Part shown: in pieces, positions 1-5,893 of the stretch
Position numbering within the stretch: the first letter of the stretch is position 1
How the letters are laid out: the number at the start of each line of letters is the position of its first letter
From: Planctomycetota bacterium
GTDB lineage: Bacteria > Planctomycetota > Phycisphaerae > WQYP01
Assembly: GCA_021805585.1 (NCBI GenBank)
Contig: JAJZEY010000418.1
Coordinates: forward strand, 1-6,222
DNA length: 6,222 nucleotides
Direction: 5' to 3'
Notes under the pieces: model-generated
What the model was told of the DNA's origin: nothing
Seen by the model: the letters and a program-made list of their open reading frames with translations, nothing else
Database searches by the model: none
Translations under genes and position numbers: made by a program

Positions 1-1659
1 AACCGATTGGAGCCGATCGGCGATATACCCTTTGCCGGTGGCGTACAGATAAAGATTTTCCGGCAGCTCCCAGGCTGTTTTGTGCTTCATGGCGTGACGC
101 TGCCATATTTCCCCCAGGTCGGTCGGGCAGATGATCCAGGTGTATCGCACTCCATTGGAAAGCCCAAGCAAAGGCACATGGAAATTGGCCCATGGTTCGA
201 TGGTGTAAATCGGACTTTTTGAAGATAGCGTGTGGAATTCGTAATGACCGCCGGAAGCCAGTTGTCCATCCTGAATCATGGCGTTTTTAAAACCAAGCGA
301 CGCCTGATTGCAGGTGCAGAAAATAATTCCGCCGGCATCGGTAAATGCGCTGAATTTAGCGATCTGTTGCGGAGTGAATTTCGGATCCACATAACCGCTA
401 AGAAACAGGATTGGTGAATCCAGCCATTGTTTTACCGGTGAACTTAGTTTCACCACCTGCCAGTTCAGCGCCACGCCGGTGCCGCGACTGACCGAAGCCG
501 TCAAGCTTGCGACATCCCATTGACGGGAGTTCCATTTGCCCAGGTAATGCTTGCCATATTCAAGCTTGTTCATGAATACCGGATTCAGGCCGCGGGTCAG
601 TATCAGCAGTGCGTAGGCGGTCGCCGTATTGGAACTTGCCTGATAGAAATCCGGTCGCCAGCTTCCATCCGGCGATTGATTCTCAACGAGCTGATCGGCA
701 AAATCCTGATACCAGTTGTGCTTGTTGAAAATTTTAATGCCGGTCGCAAGTCCCGCGCGCAGCACGCTGTACATGGAATAAGTACTCTGGTTCGTTGGGC
801 TGAAATTCGCATTCATCCAGCGCACGGCCATGGAAACCGCGTGGTCGGGTTTTGGCCGCACCACAGTTTCACCGACCTGCATGAATTCATCGGCCATTAG
901 CAGGCTGGCCAGTCCGGCCGGGGTGAAGGTCTGCGCGCGTGCGGTAGGCTTGGTGGGCTGCCCCTTAACGCCCCAATACCCCCATTCGCCATCGCCATAC
1001 TGGCAACCACGCCAATGCCTGGATTCCTTGTACCAGAACCCCCGCGGAATGGGGATGCCCCCATGTTGACACGCCCAAATTCCCAGGACGCCATTCTGGG
1101 TGTTGGAATTATCCCAGTCTCCGCCTGAGCGCGGAAAACCCTTTGGCTTGGCCGGATAAAAAGCATAAGTGAATCCGCCATCCTCATGGGCCGAGCCTAA
1201 AAGGAAGCCACGGTCGTAAAAAAGTGTGGTTCGCACATGCCAATTCCGCTTTTGCGGAAGAAAATCCATAGCACCGGCCTGAAAGGCCGAAACGTAGGTG
1301 CAGTGGCTGCGCAGCTTGACGACATATTTAATGGCCGCCTGCATTTTCGGTTTGAATAAATTAAGTCTCCGCAAATGAAGACTTTGCTGGACATACAGCA
1401 ACGATTCAAGAACCAATGCGGATTCCCCGCCATTTTCTTGTGCAACTACTCCGTTGCTGTTGGAACCATGGATGCCCTCTTCCCACATGGTTTTGGGCTG
1501 TTCTTGAGCCAGCAGAAAGCCGACGCCCTTGCGAATGGCCGCGATGACCTGTTTGCTTGTCGCATGGGTCGAACCGCGTGCCGAAGCGGTAAGAGCCAAC
1601 AGGATCGCAATAGTCAGAACGAACTGCCAATGGCCTGATCTGATCGTAAATCGTTCCAT
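1..1659 (-). CDS. Secreted prenyltransferase-repeat / DUF4159 protein (C-terminus beyond window)
   Basis: The frame is open from ATG (1659-1657) to the left edge: 553 codons and no stop, so the 3' end is missing. GGAGG (complement of 1671-1675) lies 11 nt before the ATG and supports this start. Residues 1-28 look like a Sec signal peptide: basic n-region, hydrophobic core about 12-25, likely cleavage after an ASA-type site near 27. Residues about 35-360 resemble the alpha-alpha toroid of prenyltransferase/squalene-cyclase-like proteins. This part has Gly/Trp/Asp-rich turns such as GGDWDNSNTQNG (179-190), YGDGEWGYWG (221-230) and the QW-like QSPDGSW (328-334). From about 394 it matches my memory of DUF4159, which has a class I glutamine-amidotransferase-like fold; SPILFLSGY (415-423) followed by DAGGIIFC (441-448) is typical. 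A catalytic function is unknown. The family is common in Planctomycetes, and a periplasmic or exported location is inferred from the signal peptide. Family assignment is fairly sure; function is not. Confidence 0.85.
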   Translation of the reverse strand, partial: MERFTIRSGHWQFVLTIAILLALTASARGSTHATSKQVIAAIRKGVGFLLAQEQPKTMWEEGIHGSNSNGVVAQENGGESALVLESLLYVQQSLHLRRLNLFKPKMQAAIKYVVKLRSHCTYVSAFQAGAMDFLPQKRNWHVRTTLFYDRGFLLGSAHEDGGFTYAFYPAKPKGFPRSGGDWDNSNTQNGVLGIWACQHGGIPIPRGFWYKESRHWRGCQYGDGEWGYWGVKGQPTKPTARAQTFTPAGLASLLMADEFMQVGETVVRPKPDHAVSMAVRWMNANFSPTNQSTYSMYSVLRAGLATGIKIFNKHNWYQDFADQLVENQSPDGSWRPDFYQASSNTATAYALLILTRGLNPVFMNKLEYGKHYLGKWNSRQWDVASLTASVSRGTGVALNWQVVKLSSPVKQWLDSPILFLSGYVDPKFTPQQIAKFSAFTDAGGIIFCTCNQASLGFKNAMIQDGQLASGGHYEFHTLSSKSPIYTIEPWANFHVPLLGLSNGVRYTWIICPTDLGEIWQRHAMKHKTAWELPENLYLYATGKGYIADRLQSV

Positions 1660-1670
1660 AAAGTTTCAAA

Positions 1671-1675
1671 CCTCC
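1671..1675 (-). promoter_or_regulatory. Ribosome binding site of the DUF4159 gene
   Basis: The complement reads GGAGG, with 11 nt between it and the ATG at 1659. It is the only strong Shine-Dalgarno match near this start, and it decides against a TTG 10 nt further upstream (1669), which is in another frame. Confidence 0.7.
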
Positions 1676-1695
1676 GGGATGGTGCTTCCGCTTGC

Positions 1696-1712
1696 CGACG
1701 GTTAATCCGTCG
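1696..1712. repeat. Perfect 6-bp inverted repeat (hairpin) in the leader of the DUF4159 gene
   Basis: CGACGG (1696-1701) and CCGTCG (1707-1712) are perfect reverse complements around the 5-nt AT-rich spacer TTAAT. It lies 21 nt upstream of the Shine-Dalgarno sequence and downstream of the candidate leftward promoter, so it would be in the mRNA leader. It has no T-tract after it on either strand, so it is not a typical terminator. It may be an operator half-site pair or a leader stem; the role is unknown. Confidence 0.4.
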
Positions 1713-1740
1713 CCATGGATTTTGTTAAGTCTATTTAGAT

Positions 1741-1769
1741 AGTATGCCCTCCGCAGCGGTCTTCGGCAA
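1741..1769 (-). promoter_or_regulatory. Weak candidate sigma70-type promoter for the DUF4159 gene
   Basis: On the minus strand TTGCCG (1769-1764) is followed after 17 nt by CATACT (1746-1741); each box matches the consensus at 4 of 6 positions. The implied transcript would start near 1734, leaving a leader of about 75 nt that contains the 1696-1712 hairpin. Spacing is ideal but the boxes are weak, and planctomycete promoter rules may differ from those of E. coli. Confidence 0.25.
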
Positions 1770-1853
1770 GTGCGCGAATTGCCGAATCAATCCACGGGGT
1801 GCCAATAAATCGGGCGTCAGGCCATGTTGGATTACCTGAAGTGGCGTTGGCGT

Positions 1854-1888
1854 AAAAAAAATGCGGGCTGTAAAAACGAAAAGCCGCA
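1854..1888 (-). terminator. Leftward-pointing intrinsic terminator-like hairpin
   Basis: On the minus strand TGCGGCT (1888-1882) pairs with AGCCCGCA (1869-1862): 7 bp with one bulged C and a 12-nt A/T-rich loop. Eight T residues follow directly (1861-1854). GC-rich stem plus uninterrupted T-tract is the standard form of a Rho-independent terminator. No leftward gene was found immediately to its right, so it may stop antisense transcription leaving the glycosyltransferase region, or end a short unannotated transcript. On the plus strand there is no T-tract, so it would not terminate rightward transcription. Confidence 0.5.
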
Positions 1889-1917
1889 CCGCGCCGGAAA
1901 AATTGGCAGACCCTCAA

Positions 1918-1947
1918 TCCACACGGCGGTTATTCGCCGCGTATAAT
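1918..1947 (+). promoter_or_regulatory. Candidate promoter of the glycosyltransferase gene
   Basis: TATAAT at 1942-1947 is a perfect -10 hexamer. TCCACA at 1918-1923 matches the -35 consensus at 4 of 6 positions with an 18-nt spacer. Transcription would begin near 1954, giving a leader of about 27 nt that includes the AAGGAG at 1969-1974. The perfect -10 box in a moderately GC-rich intergenic region is the main support; the -35 box is weak. Confidence 0.5.
1924..1939. repeat. 5-bp inverted repeat inside the glycosyltransferase promoter spacer
   Basis: CGGCG (1924-1928) and CGCCG (1935-1939) are perfect reverse complements with a 6-nt spacer, lying between the proposed -35 and -10 boxes. A second pair, CCGC (1937-1940) and GCGG (1950-1953), brackets the TATAAT. 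The position fits a repressor site, but the arms are short and GC-rich, so chance is a real alternative. Confidence 0.25.
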
Positions 1948-1980
1948 CAGCGGAGGTGTTCCTGATAGAAGGAGTTTTGT

Positions 1981-3192
1981 GTGATTATTATGCTGGACGC
2001 AACCCCACTGGTGACCCGCAATATCAGCGGCGTTCAGCAGCATGCTCGAAATATTGTACGTGAATGGTCGCAACAGCAAGTGGGGCATAAATTCATACTG
2101 CTGATTAATCAGCAAACCGTTGATGATCCGGCATGTGACCTGGACTTTGTGCAAGGGTTGAATCCCGGATTTTCAATTCGTTTCTTTCGGCCCAGCACCC
2201 GTGGATGGCTGAAACATGAGGCCACGCGGCTGCCATTTCTTTCAGGATTATCCCATGGTGCGGCAGATGCCGCCAATGTGTACCACAGTTTTTCCCCGGA
2301 TATTTCCGCGTTTTCCGAACTTCCCGCCGCACCGATCTGCCATACGATCCACGACTTGTCGTGTGAACTTGATCCTGCGGTGCGTTCTTTGCCCGCGGCC
2401 ACCGAAGACCGCCGCATATACCGTCAGGCGGTAAAAAAGGCGGCCTGTACCATAACCGTTTCCCTTCGCACCATGGACGACATTATCAGTCTGTATCATC
2501 CGCCGCGTCAGCAGGTTCATGTGGTTTCCAATGGCTTAAATCCCGTTTTCAATCCGGCACATGATCCGGCTGCGCGTCAGCGCCTTGACGACCTTTGCGG
2601 TCCGCTGGGGCGCTACGTACTGGTAGTCGGGGCGGATATTCCCCGCAGGAACTACGCGCGAATCTGGGAGGCTATGCGGGGCGTCTGGCGGACCGAACCG
2701 GGACTGCGGCTTGTGCTTGCGGGAAGAAACCCATGGTCTCAAACGCCGGTTCATCAAAAGGTTATGGCACAGGGGTTTCAAGAATGCGTGACCTTCATTG
2801 AATCCCCTGATGACAGTGAACTCGCCGAACTTTACCGCAATGCCGAGCTGACCTGCTGCGGGTCGAGCTTCGAAGGATTCGGGCTTTCCGTTCTTGAGGC
2901 CATGGCCTGCGGGTCGGCCGTGGCATGCAGCCACATGCGATCTCTGGAGGACCTGGCGGGAAATTCAGTGGTTTATTTCTCCCATGATGACGTGCGGATG
3001 ATCACCGAATCCATTCTGGCCCTGATTCAGGATGCGGAATACCGCAGACAGCTTCGCAGTCGGGCGTTGGCCCGTACCGCACTTTATTCATGGGCACGGT
3101 CGGCAAGGACGTTGATGGACCTGTTTGAAAAAATCGCATCGCGCCGGATCCCACCCATTCATGCACCGGCGGATTCGCAATCGCCGCGGTGA
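1981..3192 (+). CDS. GT4-family glycosyltransferase (GT-B fold)
   Basis: A retaining GT-B glycosyltransferase of 403 residues, expected to move a sugar from a nucleotide donor to a surface-polysaccharide or lipid-linked acceptor; donor and acceptor cannot be read from the sequence. The N-terminal domain has the early glycine loop SGVQQHARNI (16-25) and TIHDL (122-126). The hinge is marked by VVSNGLNPVFNP (181-192). The C-terminal domain shows YVLVVGADIPRRNY (212-225), where PRRN replaces the more usual PRKN, then LRLVLAG (242-248) and the nucleotide-sugar EX7E motif FEGFGLSVLEAMACG (297-311; E298, E306). No signal peptide or membrane segment is visible, so it is cytosolic or peripheral. GTG at 1981 is chosen because AAGGAG (1969-1974) lies 6 nt upstream; the ATG at 1990 would be 15 nt away. 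Length fits the family. No other polysaccharide genes are adjacent. Family certain, substrate unknown. Confidence 0.9.
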   Translation: MIIMLDATPLVTRNISGVQQHARNIVREWSQQQVGHKFILLINQQTVDDPACDLDFVQGLNPGFSIRFFRPSTRGWLKHEATRLPFLSGLSHGAADAANVYHSFSPDISAFSELPAAPICHTIHDLSCELDPAVRSLPAATEDRRIYRQAVKKAACTITVSLRTMDDIISLYHPPRQQVHVVSNGLNPVFNPAHDPAARQRLDDLCGPLGRYVLVVGADIPRRNYARIWEAMRGVWRTEPGLRLVLAGRNPWSQTPVHQKVMAQGFQECVTFIESPDDSELAELYRNAELTCCGSSFEGFGLSVLEAMACGSAVACSHMRSLEDLAGNSVVYFSHDDVRMITESILALIQDAEYRRQLRSRALARTALYSWARSARTLMDLFEKIASRRIPPIHAPADSQSPR

Positions 3193-3201
3193 CAGACTGT
3201 C

Positions 3202-3228
3202 TAACCGCCGCCATTTCGGTTAAATTTT
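3202..3228 (+). terminator. Possible weak terminator after the glycosyltransferase gene
   Basis: TAACCG (3202-3207) pairs perfectly with CGGTTA (3217-3222) around a 9-nt loop, followed by AATTTT. The stem is only 6 bp with two A-T ends and the T-run is four residues, so termination would be partial at best. It lies just before the next gene's ATG at 3235 and could instead act as a leader structure for it. The adjacent GACAGACTGTC (3191-3201) is a further perfect 5-bp inverted repeat overlapping the stop codon. Confidence 0.3.
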
Positions 3229-3234
3229 CCGGTT

Positions 3235-4251
3235 ATGGAAAACGAGAAGAAAATCTCCCCACCGGAAGACAATCAGCCCAGACCGCGAACCCTTACCGGC
3301 AACGCCCCCCTGCGTGAAGCGCCGCTTCTTCCCCCGATGGCGATTGTTAAAACGCCCTATTTTCATCTGCTTGGCTACAGCGTTGCCGGAGAAGAAACCG
3401 CGATTCAGGTCCCTGAACTCAACGTGGTATTTGATATTGGCAAATGCCCGCGTCCTATGCTGACGAGTGATTTTTGCCTGCTTTCCCATGGTCATATCGA
3501 CCATAGCGCCGGAATTGTGTATTACCTTTCCCAGCGTTTTTTTCAAGGCATGATTCCCGGCACGATTCTTTGCCCCAAGCCCATCGCCGATGGACTTTCC
3601 GGAATTATTCGGGCCTGGGCGGCTCTGGAAGGCAAAGTCACCGAGCATCGGCTGGTTCCCATGCAGCCGGGAGACGAATTTGAACTTCGCCGCGGCCTGA
3701 TTGCACGCGCCTTTGCCACGCGGCACACGGTCGCATCCCTTGGCTTTACGCTTATTGACCGTCGGGAGAAGCTCAAACCTGAATTGGCCGCACAAAACCT
3801 TCCGGGGCATATTTTGCGCGACATGAAGGCCCGCGGCGAGAAAATCACCTACACGCTTGATGTCCCGCTGGTGGCCTACACCGGCGATACAAGCATGGGT
3901 GAAACGCTTCTTCAGGATGGCGTGCGCGACGCACGTGTGCTGATCACGGAATGCACTTTTTTTGAACAGGGCCATCGCAAACGGGCCACCGTCGGCCAGC
4001 ACATGCATATGCACGACTTGGTCGAAGTCCTGCCGCAATTGCAAAATGAACTCGTGCTGATTTCCCATGTGTCACGGCGAACGTATGTAGGTTGGGCCGC
4101 CCGGCAGCTTGCCAAGGCGATTGAAGGGCTTCATATTGTCCCGCGGATTGAGTTCCTGATGGACCATGTTCAACGGCTGGATGTTCGGCCCGGTAAGGCG
4201 GCACAATTTGTTCCGGCCGAGCCGGTAAGTCAGACGGATCAGGACGATTGA
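3235..4251 (+). CDS. RNase Z-family metallo-beta-lactamase-fold hydrolase (plant TRZ-like)
   Basis: A 338-residue metallo-beta-lactamase-fold protein, probably a tRNase Z-type nuclease that would trim the 3' trailer of tRNA precursors in the cytosol. Candidate metal ligands are H85, H87, D89 and H90 in SHGHIDH, H164 in TRHTV, D218 in YTGDTS, and H278 in LISHVSRR. The RNase Z-type signature ITECTF (237-242) is followed by a histidine cluster, HMHMH (256-260), where the catalytic His would lie. FDIGKCP (66-72), SLGFTL (168-173) and the linker to the GDT motif resemble the short tRNase Z of plants (TRZ1 type) more than long forms or bacterial RNase BN, judged from memory. Residues 1-35 are a proline- and charge-rich extension before the conserved core. 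The ATG at 3235 has no Shine-Dalgarno sequence; ATG 3337 (Met35) lacks one too, so the start is uncertain. It follows the glycosyltransferase gene by 42 nt. Substrate is inferred; a non-tRNA hydrolase remains possible. Confidence 0.8.
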   Translation: MENEKKISPPEDNQPRPRTLTGNAPLREAPLLPPMAIVKTPYFHLLGYSVAGEETAIQVPELNVVFDIGKCPRPMLTSDFCLLSHGHIDHSAGIVYYLSQRFFQGMIPGTILCPKPIADGLSGIIRAWAALEGKVTEHRLVPMQPGDEFELRRGLIARAFATRHTVASLGFTLIDRREKLKPELAAQNLPGHILRDMKARGEKITYTLDVPLVAYTGDTSMGETLLQDGVRDARVLITECTFFEQGHRKRATVGQHMHMHDLVEVLPQLQNELVLISHVSRRTYVGWAARQLAKAIEGLHIVPRIEFLMDHVQRLDVRPGKAAQFVPAEPVSQTDQDD

Positions 4252-4303
4252 CCCATTGGGCCTTGATCCAACTTGTTGCCAACCCACGTGGCTGATGGTT
4301 AAG

Positions 4304-4320
4304 CCGCGATTGCCTCGCGG
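4304..4320. repeat. Perfect 6-bp inverted repeat, 5-nt loop
   Basis: CCGCGA (4304-4309) and TCGCGG (4315-4320) are exact reverse complements around TTGCC, 52 nt after the stop of the RNase Z-like gene. The GC-rich stem would be stable in RNA, but what follows is AAATTCC rather than a T-tract, so it is at most a non-canonical terminator or a 3'-end stabilising stem. Confidence 0.35.
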
Positions 4321-4348
4321 AAATTCCGTCGAACCTATGGCATCGCAC

Positions 4349-4372
4349 GCCCTTCCACCGCGGTGGAACGGC
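4349..4372. repeat. 24-bp near-perfect palindrome with 16-bp perfect core
   Basis: TTCCACCGCGGTGGAA (4353-4368) is a perfect palindrome. The flanks GCCC (4349-4352) and CGGC (4369-4372) extend it with a single mismatched pair, so 11 of 12 pairs match. With no spacer at the centre, it suits a site for a dimeric DNA-binding protein better than an RNA hairpin. No T-tract follows. It sits about 155 bp upstream of the first M16 start. No regulator is encoded in the window. Confidence 0.45.
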
Positions 4373-4445
4373 TGTGGGGTGAATGAGCCGACCGATGCGG
4401 CGGTGCGTTTCGCCCGGCCGCTTTTCCTTCAGGCCCAAACCGCAC

Positions 4446-4451
4446 TATGAT
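4446..4451 (+). promoter_or_regulatory. Weak -10-like box upstream of the M16 genes
   Basis: TATGAT matches the -10 consensus at 5 of 6 positions and would give a leader of about 70 nt before the TTG start at 4526. The best -35 candidates at correct spacing (TTTTCC at 4422 or TTTCCT at 4423) match only 3 of 6, so support is thin. Confidence 0.2.
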
Positions 4452-4513
4452 ACTGCTGCCCGCCGGCCCGCTGATGGCGCATGACCCCGGCTGTGGCTTA
4501 CGAACCTGTTTGC

Positions 4514-4519
4514 AGGAGG
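4514..4519 (+). promoter_or_regulatory. Strong Shine-Dalgarno that selects a TTG start
   Basis: AGGAGG ends 6 nt before TTG at 4526, ideal spacing. The in-frame ATG at 4481 lies upstream of this site and has no Shine-Dalgarno of its own, so translation most likely begins at the TTG. Confidence 0.8.
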
Positions 4520-4525
4520 TTTATT

Positions 4526-5824
4526 TTGTCCAGTATTCCATTTATCCCGCCGCCCCATCGCGTGGAAAACAGGGCCACGCAATATTTCCATCAGCTCGCC
4601 AATGGCTTGACGCTTGTCGCGGAGAAAGTTGAATCCGTGCGTTCGGCGGCCATGGTACTTCTGGTGCCAGCCGGTGCCTCGACCGATCCGGCCGACGCTT
4701 TGGGCAGTTCCAATATTCTGGCGGATTGGATCATGCGGGGTGCCGGCGGTCGCGACAACCGCGCCCTTACCGATTATCTGGATTCACTTGGTATCCAACG
4801 ATCTTGCGGGGCTGAAACGGTATTCATGCGATTCAGTGCCTCCATGTTGTCGCGGAATTTGCCCGCGGCATTAGAAGTTTACGCGGATATTGTGCGGCGG
4901 CCCGCGTTGCCGGAAGCCGGGTTTTCGCCGGCTCGCGACCTGGCTATGCAGCAGATAGACGCCATTGAAGATGAACCTTCACAGAAATTGAATTTAATGT
5001 TGCGCGCCCGCCATCTGCCTGAACCCTTCGGGCGCGCGGTGGTCGGTCGCCGCGAACATCTTGCGGCCCTTGGCCCCAACGCGTTGCGACAGGATTATCA
5101 GCGCCGCTTTAACCCGCAAGGGGCTATTTTATCCGTGGCCGGGGATATTGATTTTCACAAAGTGCGTGACCAGGTGGAAAATCACTTTTCCGCCTGGCAA
5201 GCGCAACCACCCCTTCACCCGGAGGCTCGCGCCGCACCTCGCGGCATGGAGCACCTTGATCAACAGACCAATCAGGTGCAGATCGGTCTGGCCTATGACA
5301 CCGTTTGTGAAAGTGATCCGCGCAGCCTGCTGGCCCAGATGGCGGTGGGCGTCCTGAGTGGCGGCATGGGGGCAAGACTTTTCTCTGAAATTCGCGAGAA
5401 ACAGGGACTGTGTTATGCCGTGCACGCCGGCTATATGAGCCTGAAAAAGCCGGGACCGGGTGTGGTGGTCGGGTATGCCGGAACTGTTCCCGAGCGCGCT
5501 CAAAAAACGCTGGATTCGTTCCTTGTGGAACTTCACCGCCTCCAGCGTGGTGTGACCGCCGACGAGCTTGAACGAACGCGCATCGGCATGAAAAGCCGTG
5601 TGATCATGCAGGGAGAAAGCTCCGCATCGCGCGCCGGTGCCATTGCCGCCGATTACCATTATTACGGGCGCACCCGCACACTGGATGAATTGCGATCCGC
5701 CATTGAAGCGGTCAGCCTTGCCGATATCAATGATTTTCTTGCGGCCAACCCGCCGGGAGCGATCACGGTTGTGACCATAGGACCCGGTAAAATAAACGTG
5801 CCGGACACTTTTGCCACCGGCTAG
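4526..5824 (+). CDS. Non-catalytic M16 (pitrilysin-family) peptidase homologue
   Basis: A 432-residue M16B-size protein, probably the inactive partner of the peptidase encoded next. The start is TTG, set by AGGAGG at 4514-4519. The N-terminal domain begins with the family-typical LANGLTLVAE (24-33). Where active members have HxxEH this protein reads NILAD (63-67), so both zinc histidines and the catalytic glutamate are replaced. The distal glutamate ligand position, aligned through the following EDEP, appears to be glutamine (142/143). Other family marks remain: FNPQGAILSVAGD (195-207) and the C-terminal-domain signature SGGMGARLFSEIREKQGLCY (278-297), whose Arg and Tyr help bind substrate in active pairs. 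No signal peptide or membrane segment is seen, so it is probably cytosolic. By analogy with mitochondrial processing peptidase and bacterial M16B heterodimers, it would complete the substrate chamber. The stop is 69 nt before the partner gene, with no terminator between. Family certain; loss of catalysis well supported. Confidence 0.9.
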   Translation: MSSIPFIPPPHRVENRATQYFHQLANGLTLVAEKVESVRSAAMVLLVPAGASTDPADALGSSNILADWIMRGAGGRDNRALTDYLDSLGIQRSCGAETVFMRFSASMLSRNLPAALEVYADIVRRPALPEAGFSPARDLAMQQIDAIEDEPSQKLNLMLRARHLPEPFGRAVVGRREHLAALGPNALRQDYQRRFNPQGAILSVAGDIDFHKVRDQVENHFSAWQAQPPLHPEARAAPRGMEHLDQQTNQVQIGLAYDTVCESDPRSLLAQMAVGVLSGGMGARLFSEIREKQGLCYAVHAGYMSLKKPGPGVVVGYAGTVPERAQKTLDSFLVELHRLQRGVTADELERTRIGMKSRVIMQGESSASRAGAIAADYHYYGRTRTLDELRSAIEAVSLADINDFLAANPPGAITVVTIGPGKINVPDTFATG

Positions 5825-5893
5825 TTCCGGAGCCGCTGTTTTGCGAATCATCGCCTTGGTTGGATCCCAGCTTTTCTGTTTAATGGAGTTTTC

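Larger units (their letters stand above)
1660..1980. other. Divergent intergenic region (321 bp)
   Basis: This gap separates the leftward DUF4159 gene from the rightward glycosyltransferase gene. It holds one candidate promoter for each direction, two short inverted repeats and the leftward terminator-like hairpin, all listed separately. The only notable reading frame (1735-1917, minus, TTG start) has no Shine-Dalgarno sequence and crosses the terminator, so I see no gene. The stretch from about 1770 to 1850 shows no structure I can support. Confidence 0.6.
4252..4525. other. Intergenic leader region ahead of the M16 genes (274 bp)
   Basis: No gene is supported here: the short frames have no ribosome binding sites and lack protein-like composition. 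It contains a CCACGTGG palindrome (4284-4291), a perfect 6-bp hairpin (4304-4320), a 16-bp perfect palindrome (4353-4368) and a weak -10-like box (4446-4451). Its length and content suggest that the M16 pair has its own promoter rather than depending only on the upstream gene. Confidence 0.5.

Noticed and set aside
520..900. Plus-strand reading frame of 126 codons
   Set aside because: It is antisense to the DUF4159 gene, whose frame is continuous and recognisable across this stretch.
1735..1917. Minus-strand 60-codon frame in the divergent gap
   Set aside because: It needs a TTG start without a Shine-Dalgarno, has no recognisable protein features, and contains the terminator-like hairpin and T-tract.
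3189..3194. GTGACA as a -35 box for the RNase Z-like gene
   Set aside because: It matches 5 of 6 consensus positions, but no -10-like hexamer occurs at 16-18 nt spacing.
3220..4068. Minus-strand reading frame of 282 codons
   Set aside because: It is fully antisense to the RNase Z-like gene, which has clear motifs. The antisense product is a low-complexity basic sequence with no recognisable domain.
4284..4291. CCACGTGG 8-bp palindrome
   Set aside because: An 8-bp self-complementary word is common by chance and has no supporting context.
4256..4450. Plus-strand 64-codon frame between the RNase Z-like and M16 genes
   Set aside because: Weak start without a ribosome site, no known motif, and it spans the palindromes, which fit non-coding DNA better.
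4481..4525. N-terminal extension of the first M16 protein from ATG 4481
   Set aside because: No Shine-Dalgarno before that ATG, while AGGAGG precedes TTG 4526 at ideal spacing.
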